Origin: Oceanospirillum maris DSM 6286
Lineage (GTDB): Bacteria > Pseudomonadota > Gammaproteobacteria > Pseudomonadales > Halomonadaceae
Reading direction: 5' to 3'
DNA length: 64,000 nt
Assembly (NCBI RefSeq): GCF_000422865.1
Contig: NZ_AUGW01000014.1
Span: 1 to 64,000, forward strand
Shown: piece after piece, positions 15,251 to 25,747 of the stretch
Position numbering within the stretch: position 1 is the first letter of the stretch
How the letters are laid out: each line of letters starts with the position of its first letter
Notes under the pieces: model-generated
The model's database searches: none
The model's input: only the letters and a program-made list of their open reading frames with translations
Told to the model about the DNA's origin: nothing
Position numbers and translations under genes: made by a program

Positions 15251-16819
15251 TCAATCATCTCGTGTCACACGAAGCACTTCTTCAACCGTGGTGATACCCG
15301 CAAGTACAAGTCGTAGGCCATCTTGTCGAATCGTTTGATAAGCGTTGCCACCTTGGGCTATCCCGTGGCGTAAATACTGATCAATTTCCTGTTCGCCAGA
15401 CTGTTGATGGATTAAGCGACGTACGCCATCATCAACCGGTAGCAGCTCATAAATCCCCGTTCGGCCACGGTAGCCCTGCTGATTGCAGTGATCACAACCA
15501 TCGGCATGGTAAAGCGTTACGTCGTGATCTACGGGCAGATCTAACAGTTGGCGTTCCGCTTGATCTGGTTGATAGGGCTTACGACATTCAGGACAGAGCA
15601 CTCGAACCAAGCGCTGAGCCAGCACACCTAATAGGCTAGAGGCCAGCAGAAAAGGTTCAATCCCCATATCCTGTAGCCGTGTGACAGCACCGGCAGCGGT
15701 ATTGGTATGCAGCGTAGAGAGCACCAAGTGACCGGTTAAACTGGCCTGCACAGCAATTTCTGCGGTTTCGATATCTCGAATTTCACCCACCATCACCACA
15801 TCAGGATCTTGGCGTAACATCGCCCTAAGGCCACGGGCAAATGTCATATCAACCTTGGGATTGACCTGCGTTTGGCCGATCCCTTCAAGGTTGTACTCGA
15901 TAGGGTCTTCCACCGTCATAATATTGCGACTGCTATCATTTAATGCCGAAAGAGAGGCGTAAAGCGTGGTGGTTTTACCGGAACCCGTCGGGCCTGTTAC
16001 CAGGAGAATACCGTGGGGCTTAGCCAGTAGTTGCCTTAACCCTTCGTGGATCTGTTCAGCCATACCCAGTTGGGCCAGATCCATGCGTCCGGCATTTTTA
16101 TCAAGGATACGCAGTACAACACGCTCACCATTACTGGAAGGTAGCGTTGAAACCCGAACATCCACTTCTCGCCCGCCTAAACGCAGAGAGATACGGCCAT
16201 CCTGCGGCACCCGTTTTTCAGCGATATCCAACTTTGCCATCACCTTAATACGAGAAGTCAGCAAAGGCGCAAGGGCACGCTTAGGCTCTACCACTGGCCG
16301 TAAAACACCGTCCACACGAAAACGTACCAATAGGCGCTTCTCAAAGGTTTCGATATGAATATCAGAAACACCTTCACGAATCGCTTCCTGCAATAGGCCG
16401 TTGATTAAGCGGATGATGGGCGCATCATCCTGTTGATCTAACAGATCTTCGGTTTCAGAGACAGAATCCGCAAGACTGGCCAGATCCATCTGATCACCAA
16501 TTCCCTGTACCATTTGTAAGGTTTCAGAGGAATCCGATTGATAATGCCGAGTGAGCTGATGTTCAAATTCGGTTGGTGACAGTATTTGCAAGGTAGAAAC
16601 GGGGCCACAAAAACGCACCGCCTCGCCAAGGGCAGCACGGTTTAGTGGCTCTCGGGCAATGGCGATTAAGCGTTCAGATGGCTGATCCGATGACACATTA
16701 GCAGGCATAACTAAGATGCCCTGTTTCTTGGCAAAGGTGAACGGCAATATTCGCCTTTCCATAAAAGGAGCCGCTATATAAGGCGCGGGCGCATCAGAAA
16801 CCATGCTAGTCTGTTCCAT
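15251..16819 (-). CDS. gspE: Type II secretion ATPase GspE
   Basis: A 522-aa hexameric ATPase if started at ATG 16819, overlapping the end of gspD by 14 bases; the ATG at 16804, just past the gspD stop, is an alternative. Walker [10 protein letters not shown] (about 276-284), Asp and His boxes, Walker B region [10 protein letters not shown], and the four-cysteine zinc site CPEC...CDHC (about 410-455) are present. It powers pseudopilus assembly for protein export across the outer membrane. 50 bases separate it from gspF. Confidence 0.96.
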   Translation of the reverse strand: MEQTSMVSDAPAPYIAAPFMERRILPFTFAKKQGILVMPANVSSDQPSERLIAIAREPLNRAALGEAVRFCGPVSTLQILSPTEFEHQLTRHYQSDSSETLQMVQGIGDQMDLASLADSVSETEDLLDQQDDAPIIRLINGLLQEAIREGVSDIHIETFEKRLLVRFRVDGVLRPVVEPKRALAPLLTSRIKVMAKLDIAEKRVPQDGRISLRLGGREVDVRVSTLPSSNGERVVLRILDKNAGRMDLAQLGMAEQIHEGLRQLLAKPHGILLVTGPTGSGKTTTLYASLSALNDSSRNIMTVEDPIEYNLEGIGQTQVNPKVDMTFARGLRAMLRQDPDVVMVGEIRDIETAEIAVQASLTGHLVLSTLHTNTAAGAVTRLQDMGIEPFLLASSLLGVLAQRLVRVLCPECRKPYQPDQAERQLLDLPVDHDVTLYHADGCDHCNQQGYRGRTGIYELLPVDDGVRRLIHQQSGEQEIDQYLRHGIAQGGNAYQTIRQDGLRLVLAGITTVEEVLRVTRDD

Positions 16820-18740
16820 TGTCAAAACGCGTTCCACCATCAAATAGCTGCTCAACACGCCCTGAAGGTTGAGCCCCTGCTTTATCAGAGTCTTTATCAC
16901 GACTTGAATGACTGCTTAAGCCGCCGTTACGAGCCTCAACCTGATAGATTCCTTGGTATTTGGCATTCGCGATCGCTTTCAAGCGATTGCCATCACGAAT
17001 GATTTTCGGCCGCAGGAATACCAGAAGATTACGTTTGGTTTTTGTAATCTGAGTGCTACGAAACAATACGCCAAGTAAAGGAATATCACCCAGCAAAGGA
17101 ACCTTGCTCACCGACTCTTGCACATCATCTTGTATCAAACCACCTAATACAATGGTCTCGCCATCGGAGACCAAAATCGTGGTATCAATCGAGCGCTTAT
17201 TGGTAATACGGTCAGCGGAGCCGGTGGCTAAAGGATTGTCCGAAGGCACCAAGGAGGATACTTCTTGGTGTACTTTTAAGCGCACACTACCGTCATCATT
17301 AATCTGAGGTTTTACTTTTAACGTTACCCCAACGTCTTCTCGGCTGATCGTCGTAAAGGGGTTGGTGGTGGTAGAACTGGTGGTGGTGCCCGTTAAAAAA
17401 GGAACGTTTTGACCAACCACAAATTCCGCTTCTTCGTTATCCAGCGTCATTACGCTAGGGGTTGAAAGCAGATTCGCATTAGAAGCGGTGATTAAAGCTT
17501 GAACCAACAGACCAATATCATTGCCACCGGCACTGATAGCGCCCCCTAAGAAAGCACCATTGATCTTACCCACGGAAGCCGCCCCACCTGTGGTCGCAGC
17601 ATCAGCAATAGCTGAACCCGCTGAAACCCCAGCGTTGCCAAAACTTGTGCCACCCACGGGGCCATTTTCAAAATCCCCCACCAGCCACTGCACACCAAGC
17701 TGTTCACCGTTACTGCCACTCACTTCAACAATAACTGCCTCGATAAGCACCTGTGCCCGACGCACATCTAATTGAGAAACAAGGTTCTTTACCTCGGACA
17801 TCACCGCAGGCTCTGCGCGAATCACCAGAGCATTAAGGGATTCATCCGCTTGAAACTGTGCTTTTTCTGTTGGTACACCCTTGGCATTGGCAGGCTCGGA
17901 ATCATTAATCAATTTAGTCAGCAGATCCGCCACCTTAACGGCTTCTGCGTAATTTAGTTGAATAACCTGGGTCACGCCTTTATTTTCGAAGGGCTGATCA
18001 AGCTTGGTAATCAGCCGTTTAATACGATCTCGATCCTGGTCGCTACCTTTCAGAATTAAGCGATTAGAGCGTTCATCGGCAACAATAGTAAAGCGTCCCG
18101 CTTGCCCTTTGGCTGAACGGCCTGATTGCGGTGGTACTAGCTCTTCAATTAACGTCGCTAAATCACCAACCCAAGCATAATTAAGGTTGATGACTTCAAT
18201 TTGCTCATCTTTACCACCATCAATGCTCTCGATAATCTCTTTTAAGCGTGCAATATTGGCTGCATGGTCGGAGATAATCAGCGCATTAGAAGACTGCACT
18301 CCCGCCAAATGCCCATATTGAGGTACCAAAGGCCTTAGCACAGGGACGACTTCTGCAACCGTAGCTGATTTTAGCTGAATCACCTCAGTAATAAAGTTGT
18401 CACCGGTACGGGATCGAGATCGAGAACCTTCCTGCTTACTGGTTGCATTAGGGATAATCTTAACAGCGCCATCCGCTGTTTCTACGGCCACAAAACCATG
18501 AACATTCAGTACCGAGAGAAAGAGCTGATAAATAGCACTATCGCTCATAGAGGCACGGGAAATAACGGTCACTCGGCCCTTAACACGGGGATCGACAATA
18601 AAGCTTTTGCCTGTAATATCAGCAATTTGACCGATAAACGCTTCGATCTCTGCATCTTGGATATTCACTTTCCATTGTCCTGCAGAAAAGGCAGGCAGTG
18701 GCAACAAAAGCAGACCTATTAGAATAATTTTTTTAATCAC
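16806..18740 (-). CDS. gspD: Type II secretion secretin GspD
   Basis: A 644-aa outer-membrane channel subunit with signal peptide ([19 protein letters not shown]), N0 domain ([20 protein letters not shown]), three N1-N3 KH-like domains and the C-terminal secretin domain ([38 protein letters not shown]). The N3 region has a glycine/alanine/serine-rich insertion (about 360-405). The C-terminal tail of about 45 residues, after the last beta strand, is polar and could be the pilotin-binding S domain. gspC lies 108 bp upstream. Confidence 0.97.
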   Translation of the reverse strand: MIKKIILIGLLLLPLPAFSAGQWKVNIQDAEIEAFIGQIADITGKSFIVDPRVKGRVTVISRASMSDSAIYQLFLSVLNVHGFVAVETADGAVKIIPNATSKQEGSRSRSRTGDNFITEVIQLKSATVAEVVPVLRPLVPQYGHLAGVQSSNALIISDHAANIARLKEIIESIDGGKDEQIEVINLNYAWVGDLATLIEELVPPQSGRSAKGQAGRFTIVADERSNRLILKGSDQDRDRIKRLITKLDQPFENKGVTQVIQLNYAEAVKVADLLTKLINDSEPANAKGVPTEKAQFQADESLNALVIRAEPAVMSEVKNLVSQLDVRRAQVLIEAVIVEVSGSNGEQLGVQWLVGDFENGPVGGTSFGNAGVSAGSAIADAATTGGAASVGKINGAFLGGAISAGGNDIGLLVQALITASNANLLSTPSVMTLDNEEAEFVVGQNVPFLTGTTTSSTTTNPFTTISREDVGVTLKVKPQINDDGSVRLKVHQEVSSLVPSDNPLATGSADRITNKRSIDTTILVSDGETIVLGGLIQDDVQESVSKVPLLGDIPLLGVLFRSTQITKTKRNLLVFLRPKIIRDGNRLKAIANAKYQGIYQVEARNGGLSSHSSRDKDSDKAGAQPSGRVEQLFDGGTRFDNGTD

Positions 18741-18848
18741 CGAAACTCCGTGTCTCTTGTTGGCATTAACTCTGTGATGATGGTTATTAACGATCCGCGA
18801 ATCATTAAAAATGATAGCGAAAACGTATCTCGCAAAAATATAACAATA

Positions 18849-19811
18849 TTAACGACTTATCGGAAACGAAACTGCAAACTGCCGACTGCCTCGCTGAATC
18901 AACACTTCAACCTCTTTCTGCTGAGACAGCTGCCCTAAAAGCTGAGCATCATTTTGCGGACTACCGAGGGAATTACCATTGACCGATAAAATAACATCCC
19001 CCATCTCCAAGCCTGCCGAGGTTAATAGCGAAGCATAGGGACTGTTACCTACCTCATAACCACCGCCTGGGGCTGGACTCATACCGGCCTGCATCAAAAG
19101 TGCCTGCGGGTCTTCTTGGAATTTTTGCTGATACTTTCGCATAAACGCAGTGGAGTTTAAGCGACGAATATCAGCGCCAAGTTCAGTATCGGGCAAAGAC
19201 TGTAGCTCTGGAGGCAAACCTTTACGTGGCGCAACGGCTCCAATTTGACGAGCGGGCTGCTGTCTTGGGGGAGCATTTACGGCAGGGGATAAGGTACCTT
19301 TGGTCCCCGGTTTTTTCTCTTTAAAATAGAGCGCTTCGGCATTACCGTCTCTATCTAATACCACATGATCCTCTTGCACAGAACTAAGGTGTATATTGCC
19401 CTCAACATTATCACCGACTTTATAGTAACGAGCAGTGCGGTTTAACGTCGCAATGATCGCGCCGGAGTCTTTATTTTCTGGGGCCACAAAAACCGCACTA
19501 AGCACCATTTTAAGCGGTGTTTTTGGCACAATAACCGCTCGGTCTGGTATATCTTGTCGAGTAAAAAGCCGGTCATAGGCCAGTGAGTTGGGTGTACTAA
19601 CCGGCCGCTGACCAGCAATAAGCCAGTCCTCAATCTGCCTATTGGATAGTGTAACTGGGGCATTTTTTTGAAGACTGGTTGCGACCAAAGCACCGGCCTG
19701 CCAACCACAAACGCTCAGAATAACAGCGCCTAAGCCTGCTTTTAAAAACGGTGCAATGCGATTAAAAAAAGGCGCTACAAACGACTGCAACGGACTAAGA
19801 TTAAGACTCAA
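18849..19811 (-). CDS. gspC: Type II secretion clamp protein GspC with PDZ domain
   Basis: A 320-aa single-span protein. The only plausible start is TTG 19811, supported by AAGGAG 8 bases upstream and overlapping the gspN stop. A membrane helix (about 24-44) leads to the periplasmic HR domain (about 95-170) and a C-terminal PDZ domain (SAGLEMGDVILSVNGNSL, about 255-315). GspC links the inner-membrane platform to the GspD secretin. Confidence 0.93.
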   Translation of the reverse strand: MSLNLSPLQSFVAPFFNRIAPFLKAGLGAVILSVCGWQAGALVATSLQKNAPVTLSNRQIEDWLIAGQRPVSTPNSLAYDRLFTRQDIPDRAVIVPKTPLKMVLSAVFVAPENKDSGAIIATLNRTARYYKVGDNVEGNIHLSSVQEDHVVLDRDGNAEALYFKEKKPGTKGTLSPAVNAPPRQQPARQIGAVAPRKGLPPELQSLPDTELGADIRRLNSTAFMRKYQQKFQEDPQALLMQAGMSPAPGGGYEVGNSPYASLLTSAGLEMGDVILSVNGNSLGSPQNDAQLLGQLSQQKEVEVLIQRGSRQFAVSFPISR

Positions 19812-20632
19812 AACAGCTTCTCCTTGTACTTAATCAAAGCCTGTTCGACGGGTTTTCTTGGTACCGGTAAGTCAGGAACTGCTTGTTTTAATCGACCAAA
19901 AACCGTGGCCGACAGCCATCCATCGGGGTTTAAACGAACATCAACCAAGGCCTTAGGCTGTTCAAGTGTTGTTACAATGGCGTTAATAACACCGTCCGCA
20001 TCGGTTTTTGCCTTAAGCGCTAGCTGAGGATAACGAATTAACTGCGGCCTATCGGCTTTAGCCGGTTGAATAAAGTAAGTGTCACCGCCTTGCCAGATAA
20101 CCGTCCCTTGCAGGAAACTAGGTCGAGCATTTTCAATTCGCCAGTCAAGCCGATTAATCGTAATATCACCGTCGATCCAGGCTTTATTGCGCTTTAACAG
20201 CGGATTAATCAATAATGGATTGATCGCTCCAGATAGCACCCCTTGACCTCCTGTTAACCCCGTTAACGTCACATTGGGAGATGCCAGCAACTGTAAGGAT
20301 GTACCGGGGTACGTCATATTAACTGCCAACCAGTACCCTTGCTGCCAAAGCGCTGAAAAACCTAACCGCCAGCCAACTTTTAATTGAAGTGTTTGCTTCT
20401 GGTGCTGCAGATCCAGCACCGCTTCAGCATTCCAAATGCTACCGCTGATACTGGCCAGCCCTAACGCTTTCGGTAAACGCTCCGTTAGGCCGCTATAGCG
20501 CCACGCCAGCTCTGCAGGAAAATAGCAGATAAGCGCCAGCAAAAATGAGAGCGGCAGCAGCCACTTAACCAATGGCTTAGGAAAAAAAGCAGCCTGCTGG
20601 ATAACATTCTGTTGACTACGATATTGACTCAT
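19808..20632 (-). CDS. gspN: Type II secretion accessory protein GspN
   Basis: A 274-aa protein with one N-terminal helix (LVKWLLPLSFLLALICYFPA, about 22-41) and a periplasmic domain with the GspN pattern (AELAWRYSG, SGSIWNAEA, WRLGFSALWQQGYWLAV). ATG 20632 has AAGGAT 5 bases upstream. GspN is absent from many systems and usually sits last; here it is the first gene of the operon and overlaps gspC by four bases. Only 26 bp separate it from dnaQ, so readthrough from dnaQ is possible. Confidence 0.88.
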   Translation of the reverse strand: MSQYRSQQNVIQQAAFFPKPLVKWLLPLSFLLALICYFPAELAWRYSGLTERLPKALGLASISGSIWNAEAVLDLQHQKQTLQLKVGWRLGFSALWQQGYWLAVNMTYPGTSLQLLASPNVTLTGLTGGQGVLSGAINPLLINPLLKRNKAWIDGDITINRLDWRIENARPSFLQGTVIWQGGDTYFIQPAKADRPQLIRYPQLALKAKTDADGVINAIVTTLEQPKALVDVRLNPDGWLSATVFGRLKQAVPDLPVPRKPVEQALIKYKEKLF

Positions 20633-20658
20633 AAAATCCTTCTAATAACAGGCGATGA

Positions 20659-21372
20659 TTAATCTATGCGATTCCACAGCCCATCAATGGCCGCTATTTT
20701 TTCCTGATGAAGGGTCATTTCCTGATCATCCGCCATAATAATAGGCAGAGCAATTCGATCTGAACTTAAGCGTTGAATCGTAGACGCATCGGAGTGATCA
20801 TTACCTTCATTGTCACTTTCGGCAACCAGCTTTAAGTCCGTTTGACCGCCGGTCATACGAAGATAAACATCCGCTAAAATCTCAGCATCGAGCAATGCGC
20901 CGTGCAATTCACGGTGGGAGTTATCAATATCGTATTTCTTGCACAAGGCATCCAATGAGTGCCGTGAACCAGGATGCATCTGACGAGACATCACCAATGT
21001 ATCAAGAATCTGGCAATGGTCTACGGTTTTACCAAAGTGACTGCCTGTAGCTTCATCTAGCCATTTAAACTCATGATCCATAAAGCCCACATCAAAGGGG
21101 GCGTTATGGATGACCAACTGGCTGCCTCGAATAAAATCGAAAAAATCTTGAGCAATCTGAGCAAACACAGGCTTATCACTCAGAAATTCTGCGGAGATAC
21201 CGTGTACTTCCTGCGCCTCAACATCAATATCCCGTTCAGGTTTAATATATTGATGATAAGTACGGCCTGTAAATTTGCGATTAATCAGCTCAACACAGCC
21301 GATTTCGATAATACGGTGTCCCAAAGATGCTTCAAGGCCGGTGGTTTCAGTATCTAGTACAACTTGTCTCAT
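20659..21372 (-). CDS. dnaQ: DNA polymerase III epsilon subunit (3'-5' proofreading exonuclease)
   Basis: A 237-aa exonuclease starting at ATG 21372 (MRQVVLDTETTGLE); a longer in-frame extension lacks family similarity. The DEDDh motifs are present: VLDTETTG (Exo I), VIHNAPFDVGFMDHE (Exo II) and HGALLDAEILADVY (Exo III). A C-terminal tail for the alpha subunit follows. The start codon lies in a tandem 14-bp duplication that creates a five-codon ORF ending on the start. It is downstream of rnhA, an order common in gammaproteobacteria. Confidence 0.96.
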   Translation of the reverse strand: MRQVVLDTETTGLEASLGHRIIEIGCVELINRKFTGRTYHQYIKPERDIDVEAQEVHGISAEFLSDKPVFAQIAQDFFDFIRGSQLVIHNAPFDVGFMDHEFKWLDEATGSHFGKTVDHCQILDTLVMSRQMHPGSRHSLDALCKKYDIDNSHRELHGALLDAEILADVYLRMTGGQTDLKLVAESDNEGNDHSDASTIQRLSSDRIALPIIMADDQEMTLHQEKIAAIDGLWNRID

Positions 21373-21432
21373 AGAACCTGTCTCATAGAATGAGTTTTGT
21401 GGAGTCAATATCTTAAATAAACCGATGACGAC

Positions 21433-21876
21433 TTAGCAGCTTAATAGCTCGGCAATCGCCTCGTTGGCCAGTTCATCGGCGCGCTCATTATCAGGATGAC
21501 CCGCGTGCCCCTTAACCCAAGACCACTCAACCTTATGCTGGTCAACGGCTGCATCAAGGCGCTGCCAAAGATCTTGATTTTTAACCGGCTTTTTATCAGA
21601 GGTTTTCCAGCCCCGTTTTTTCCAGTTATGAATCCACTGGGTGATACCTTGACGCAAATACTGGGAGTCGGTGGTTAACTCAACCGTGCAAGGACGCTTT
21701 AATAGCTCCAAAGCTTGAATCGCGGCCATTAACTCCATGCGATTATTGGTTGTCTCTGGCTCAGAGCCTTTAATCTCTTTGGTCACGTCACCATAATAGA
21801 GAATCGCTCCCCACCCGCCTGGGCCTGGGTTACCTTTACAACCACCATCCGTAAAAATTCGTACTAGATTACTCAA
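21433..21876 (-). CDS. rnhA: Ribonuclease HI
   Basis: A 147-aa protein from TTG 21876, preferred because GGAG lies 6 bases upstream; a GTG at 21888 would overlap that site. The catalytic acidic residues appear in [19 protein letters not shown] (D), [11 protein letters not shown] (E), [12 protein letters not shown] (D) and [12 protein letters not shown] (D). It removes RNA from RNA-DNA hybrids. Confidence 0.95.
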   Translation of the reverse strand: MSNLVRIFTDGGCKGNPGPGGWGAILYYGDVTKEIKGSEPETTNNRMELMAAIQALELLKRPCTVELTTDSQYLRQGITQWIHNWKKRGWKTSDKKPVKNQDLWQRLDAAVDQHKVEWSWVKGHAGHPDNERADELANEAIAELLSC

Positions 21877-22050
21877 TCTAAACTCCACACAAACGACGAT
21901 AAATACTTGTTAATGATAATCTTTCGCTTATCGGCAGGGGCTATTCTATATTTTCAGCTGCCAATAAACCAACGCTATTCAAAGAACGGTTAAGGAAGAG
22001 CCAATAAGAAGAGGCATAAAAAGAGCCACAACAAAAAGAACCATCACTCA

Positions 22051-22896
22051 CTAAAGCTTAGAGCTATTGATTGACGCAGGTTCTTGGTTGTCTGCATTTT
22101 TAGATATTGCAGCGTGAGTATTAGTCCCACTTCGACTTGCCACCCCTTTTGAAGCCGGTGATACTACCCCAGAAATAAATGGTCTTTGCTGCCAAGGTTG
22201 TCTAATCGGCGTTGAGCAACCGACCTCTTTTTTCGCCCAAACGATATACGCGGCTCCAAAGCTATTTAGCCAACCAATAGAGTCCAACCAACGGGTTTTT
22301 TCCAACCATTGACTGTTATTAATCGCGGGTCGACGCATAACCGTTTGAACATCTTCAATTCGATAATCCAAGAGCGTTAACCAATCATTTAAGCGACTTA
22401 AACCAATAAACCGCCCTCCCCAAGGTACAGAATAACGGGAGTGAACCGCTCGGCAAGCCCCCCAAGTGCTGACAGGGTTAAAGCCAACGATAATAAGATG
22501 CCCCTTATGCTGGGTCACCCGAGCAGCCTCCCGCAGCACCATATGAGGATTTTCAACAAAATCAAGCAGATGATGCAATACCACCACATCAATACTGTCA
22601 TCCGGTAAAGGCAACGCATCAGCCTGAGACACTAAAACAGAGCTTCCCGCATCAGTCACTAATGCCGGGCTCCACACCATCGAGTGCTTAATAGGGCTTA
22701 AATGTTCTAGGCTCACATGGGGGGAAACACCCAAATTAAGAAAGTGATAACCAAAGGTTTTTGCCAAAAAAGGTTCCAGCTGAACAGATTCAGCGTCTAA
22801 CAGCTCTCGTCCTAAAGGCTGACGCCACCAGTATTCTAAAGCATCCGTAAAAGCAGATAACTCTCGTCTATCTTTTCGCAATCCACTAAACGCCAC
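22051..22896 (-). CDS. Class I SAM-dependent methyltransferase (YafS-like)
   Basis: A 281-aa methyltransferase of the type commonly found between gloB and rnhA. Motifs: LNLGVSPHVSLEHL (motif I region, degenerate), SVLVSQADALPLPDDSIDVVVLHHLLDF (motif IV with the acidic DALPL) and GHLIIVGFNPVSTWGAC (motif VI). The substrate is unknown. The last about 50 residues are low-complexity and probably disordered. It is transcribed away from gloB. Confidence 0.85.
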   Translation of the reverse strand: MAFSGLRKDRRELSAFTDALEYWWRQPLGRELLDAESVQLEPFLAKTFGYHFLNLGVSPHVSLEHLSPIKHSMVWSPALVTDAGSSVLVSQADALPLPDDSIDVVVLHHLLDFVENPHMVLREAARVTQHKGHLIIVGFNPVSTWGACRAVHSRYSVPWGGRFIGLSRLNDWLTLLDYRIEDVQTVMRRPAINNSQWLEKTRWLDSIGWLNSFGAAYIVWAKKEVGCSTPIRQPWQQRPFISGVVSPASKGVASRSGTNTHAAISKNADNQEPASINSSKL

Positions 22897-23098
22897 AGAT
22901 TCACCTATTCGCCTTGTTCGTATCCACGCTAGAAAAATACTTTTGCTACACCATTCTAACGAGCATTTTATGCCCTGAGTATTGAAATAATGCTAGAAGG
23001 CCATTCATTATGCTATAAAACAGGTACTTAAATACTGCAGAAAACCGATGCAGAGACTTAAGCAACCGTCTTCACCACCTTAGCCAATGGATACCTTT

Positions 23099-23863
23099 AT
23101 GCTAGAAATCAAACCAATTTCAGCGTTCAATGACAACTATATCTGGTTACTGGCCGACAATGACAAGAAAGAAGCGTGGGTTGTCGATCCCGGCGATGCT
23201 AAGCCGGTAATAGCATCCTTAGAACAGCTTAATCTGAGCTTAAAAGGAATATTGATCACTCATCACCACCAAGATCATACTGGCGGCGTTATCGAGCTAA
23301 AACAGCGTTATGGCATACAAGCCTATGGCGCAGACGTACCAAGCTGCACCGATGTGGTGCTAAAAGAAGATGACACACTGGATATTTTAAATTGCACCTT
23401 TACAACGCTTGAAATTCCAGGTCACACGTTAGATCACCTTGGTTTTTATGCCCAAAATGAGCAGCTGCTGTTTTGTGGCGATACCCTCTTCTTTGCAGGA
23501 TGTGGTCGAATTTTTGAGGGCACACCAGAACAGATGCATGCCTCCCTGCAAAAGTTAGCGGCGCTGCCGGATGAAACCTCAGTTTACCCAACCCATGAGT
23601 ACACCCAAGCCAATCTTAAATTCGCTCTTGCGGTGGAGCCCGATAGCCCTTATGTGCTCAGAGCCATACAAAACACCAACCGTCTTCGTGACCGTAATTT
23701 ACCGACTTTACCCACGACAATCGCTGCGGAAAAATGTCATAATCCGTTCCTCAGAAATCGTCAGCCCCCTGTTATTGCCGCCGCCATGGAGCAGGCAGGG
23801 TCATTAGTTATTGATCCTATTGAAGTTTTCACCGTTATTCGCCAGTGGAAAAATAACTTTTAA
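23099..23863 (+). CDS. gloB: Hydroxyacylglutathione hydrolase (glyoxalase II)
   Basis: A 254-aa metallo-beta-lactamase-fold enzyme. Start chosen at ATG 23099 (MLEIKPISAFNDNYIW) with GGAT 6 bases upstream; ATG 23087 would add four residues. Metal ligands: THHHQDHTGG, GHTLDHLGF, FCGDTLFFAGCGRIFEGTPEQM and YPTHEYTQANL. It hydrolyses S-lactoylglutathione in methylglyoxal detoxification. It is 30 bp ahead of mltD, its usual neighbour. Confidence 0.95.
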   Translation: MLEIKPISAFNDNYIWLLADNDKKEAWVVDPGDAKPVIASLEQLNLSLKGILITHHHQDHTGGVIELKQRYGIQAYGADVPSCTDVVLKEDDTLDILNCTFTTLEIPGHTLDHLGFYAQNEQLLFCGDTLFFAGCGRIFEGTPEQMHASLQKLAALPDETSVYPTHEYTQANLKFALAVEPDSPYVLRAIQNTNRLRDRNLPTLPTTIAAEKCHNPFLRNRQPPVIAAAMEQAGSLVIDPIEVFTVIRQWKNNF

Positions 23864-23893
23864 TCAAGAAATAAGTGTTTAGTTATCTCATAT

Positions 23894-25582
23894 ATGATGG
23901 TTAATAAATTTAAAAAAGCCGGTTATTGCCTCTTACCTTTCACCTTGTCATTGGCATTAAGCGGCTGTATCACCAAGCCAAACCAACAATCATGGCAAGG
24001 GCAGGATACGGCAAAATCAGCGGTTACGCCTGCCACAGAAAGCTTTGTTGCACTGGAAACCTACCGAGCACAAAGCCAGCAGGTGGTTTATGATTTAGGT
24101 CTTGCCAATGCAGAACAAACTAACCCCAGTACTGAATGGCGCTCATGGGAAACCCCAGCGCTATCTGAATTTAATCTCTGGGATCGCCTGCTTCAAAGCT
24201 TCAAGCTAGATCTTGATGGCGACGATCCGCGCATCGCTGCTCAATTGAACTGGTATAAACGCCACCCCCATTACCTAGACCGAGTATTTACCCGCGCTGA
24301 ACGCTATATGTTCCATGTGGTTAAAGAGGTTGAAGCGCGTAATCTACCCGGTGAGCTTGCACTACTGCCGATTGTAGAAAGCGCCTATGATCCTTTTGCT
24401 TACTCCCACGGACGGGCGTCGGGTATGTGGCAGTTTATCCCATCTACAGCCCGTTATTTTGGTATTGAAAATGATTGGTGGTATGACGGTCGCCGTGATG
24501 TTTTGGACTCCACCGATGCCGCGCTCACCTATCTTGATCGCTTAGCTCGCCGTTTTGATGGCGACTGGATGCATGCTCTTGCAGCCTATAATTCTGGTGG
24601 TGGAACCGTTAATAAAGCGATTCGCAAAAACCGAGAAGCAGGAAGACCAACGCATTTTTGGGCTCTTAGATTACCAGATGAAACCCGAGCCTACGTGCCT
24701 AAGTTGATCGCACTGGCCAAACTGATTAAAAATGCCGATGAATACGGTATCAAATTGCGACATCTGCCAAACGAGCCATATTTTGCGGCGGTTGATACCG
24801 AGGCGCAGATCGACTTGGCTCAGGCCGCCAAAATGGCCGATATTTCAATCAACGAACTTTATCTGTTAAACCCTGGTTTTAGCCAGTGGGCAACCTCACC
24901 TAACGGGCCTCACCGCTTGCTGGTGCCGATTGAAAAGTCAGAAATTTTCAAAGAAAATTTAAACAAAGTCCCCCCCCGTCAACGTATTGCTTGGCAGCGA
25001 TACAAAGTAGCCTCTGGCGATAACCTAATTAATATTGCTAAACGCTTTAGAACAACCCCTGAATTGATACGAGATGCCAATCAAATCCGAGGCAACTCGA
25101 TCCGAGCAGGCAGCAAACTGTTAATTCCGATCCCTAAGGCTAGCGCCAGCCATTACGCACTTAGCTCAAGCCAGCGACTGAAGAACAAACAAAGCTATGA
25201 TCGCAGCAATACTGGCGGCAAAAAAATTGAGCACTTTGTACAAAAAGGCGATAGCTTTTGGGAATTATCTCGCAAACACAAAGTGGGCATACGTGAGCTA
25301 GCCCGCTGGAACGGTATGGCACCAACCGATCCGTTAATGCCAGGTAAGAAACTGATTATCTGGTCAAAAGCGAGCCCTTCAGCCTCAAATGTCCAAAAAG
25401 ACCGCCAGATTATTCGACGGGTAGGCTACCGTGTCCGTCGAGGTGACTCGCTGGCGCTTATTGCCGGCAAATTTAACGTTAGCGTTAAGCAAATTGTAAA
25501 CTGGAATAAGATCGATAAACGCAAATATTTGCAACCAGGCCAAAGTTTAACATTGTTTGTTGACGTGACTCGCAGCCGCTAA
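23894..25582 (+). CDS. mltD: Membrane-bound lytic murein transglycosylase D, three LysM domains
   Basis: A 562-aa lipoprotein with lipobox LALSGC (C25). The SLT catalytic domain (about 140-260) includes LPIVESAYDPFAYS with the catalytic Glu, GMWQFIPSTARYFG and ALAAYNSGGGTVNKAI. Three LysM repeats follow: YKVASGDNLINIAKRF, HFVQKGDSFWELSRKH and YRVRRGDSLALIAGKF, binding peptidoglycan. It cleaves glycan strands to 1,6-anhydro ends from the outer membrane. Confidence 0.96.
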   Translation: MMVNKFKKAGYCLLPFTLSLALSGCITKPNQQSWQGQDTAKSAVTPATESFVALETYRAQSQQVVYDLGLANAEQTNPSTEWRSWETPALSEFNLWDRLLQSFKLDLDGDDPRIAAQLNWYKRHPHYLDRVFTRAERYMFHVVKEVEARNLPGELALLPIVESAYDPFAYSHGRASGMWQFIPSTARYFGIENDWWYDGRRDVLDSTDAALTYLDRLARRFDGDWMHALAAYNSGGGTVNKAIRKNREAGRPTHFWALRLPDETRAYVPKLIALAKLIKNADEYGIKLRHLPNEPYFAAVDTEAQIDLAQAAKMADISINELYLLNPGFSQWATSPNGPHRLLVPIEKSEIFKENLNKVPPRQRIAWQRYKVASGDNLINIAKRFRTTPELIRDANQIRGNSIRAGSKLLIPIPKASASHYALSSSQRLKNKQSYDRSNTGGKKIEHFVQKGDSFWELSRKHKVGIRELARWNGMAPTDPLMPGKKLIIWSKASPSASNVQKDRQIIRRVGYRVRRGDSLALIAGKFNVSVKQIVNWNKIDKRKYLQPGQSLTLFVDVTRSR

Positions 25583-25629
25583 TGAACCTAACGCGCGGCT
25601 TTAAGTCTTAATCTGGCTGATCTCGGAAC

Positions 25630-25654
25630 AAAGGGTGCTCTGCACCCTTTTTTG
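25630..25654 (+). terminator. Terminator after mltD
   Basis: The stem AAGGGTGC/GCACCCTT with a TCT loop is followed by six T residues, 48 bases after the mltD stop. Confidence 0.9.
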
Positions 25655-25747
25655 TTGCCTATCGTTCTCAGTTCCGTATGCTTCCATAATGATAAAAAAT
25701 CTTCGTAGCTTATTGAAGAATATAAGGAAATTGACAGGAGCCCTAAT

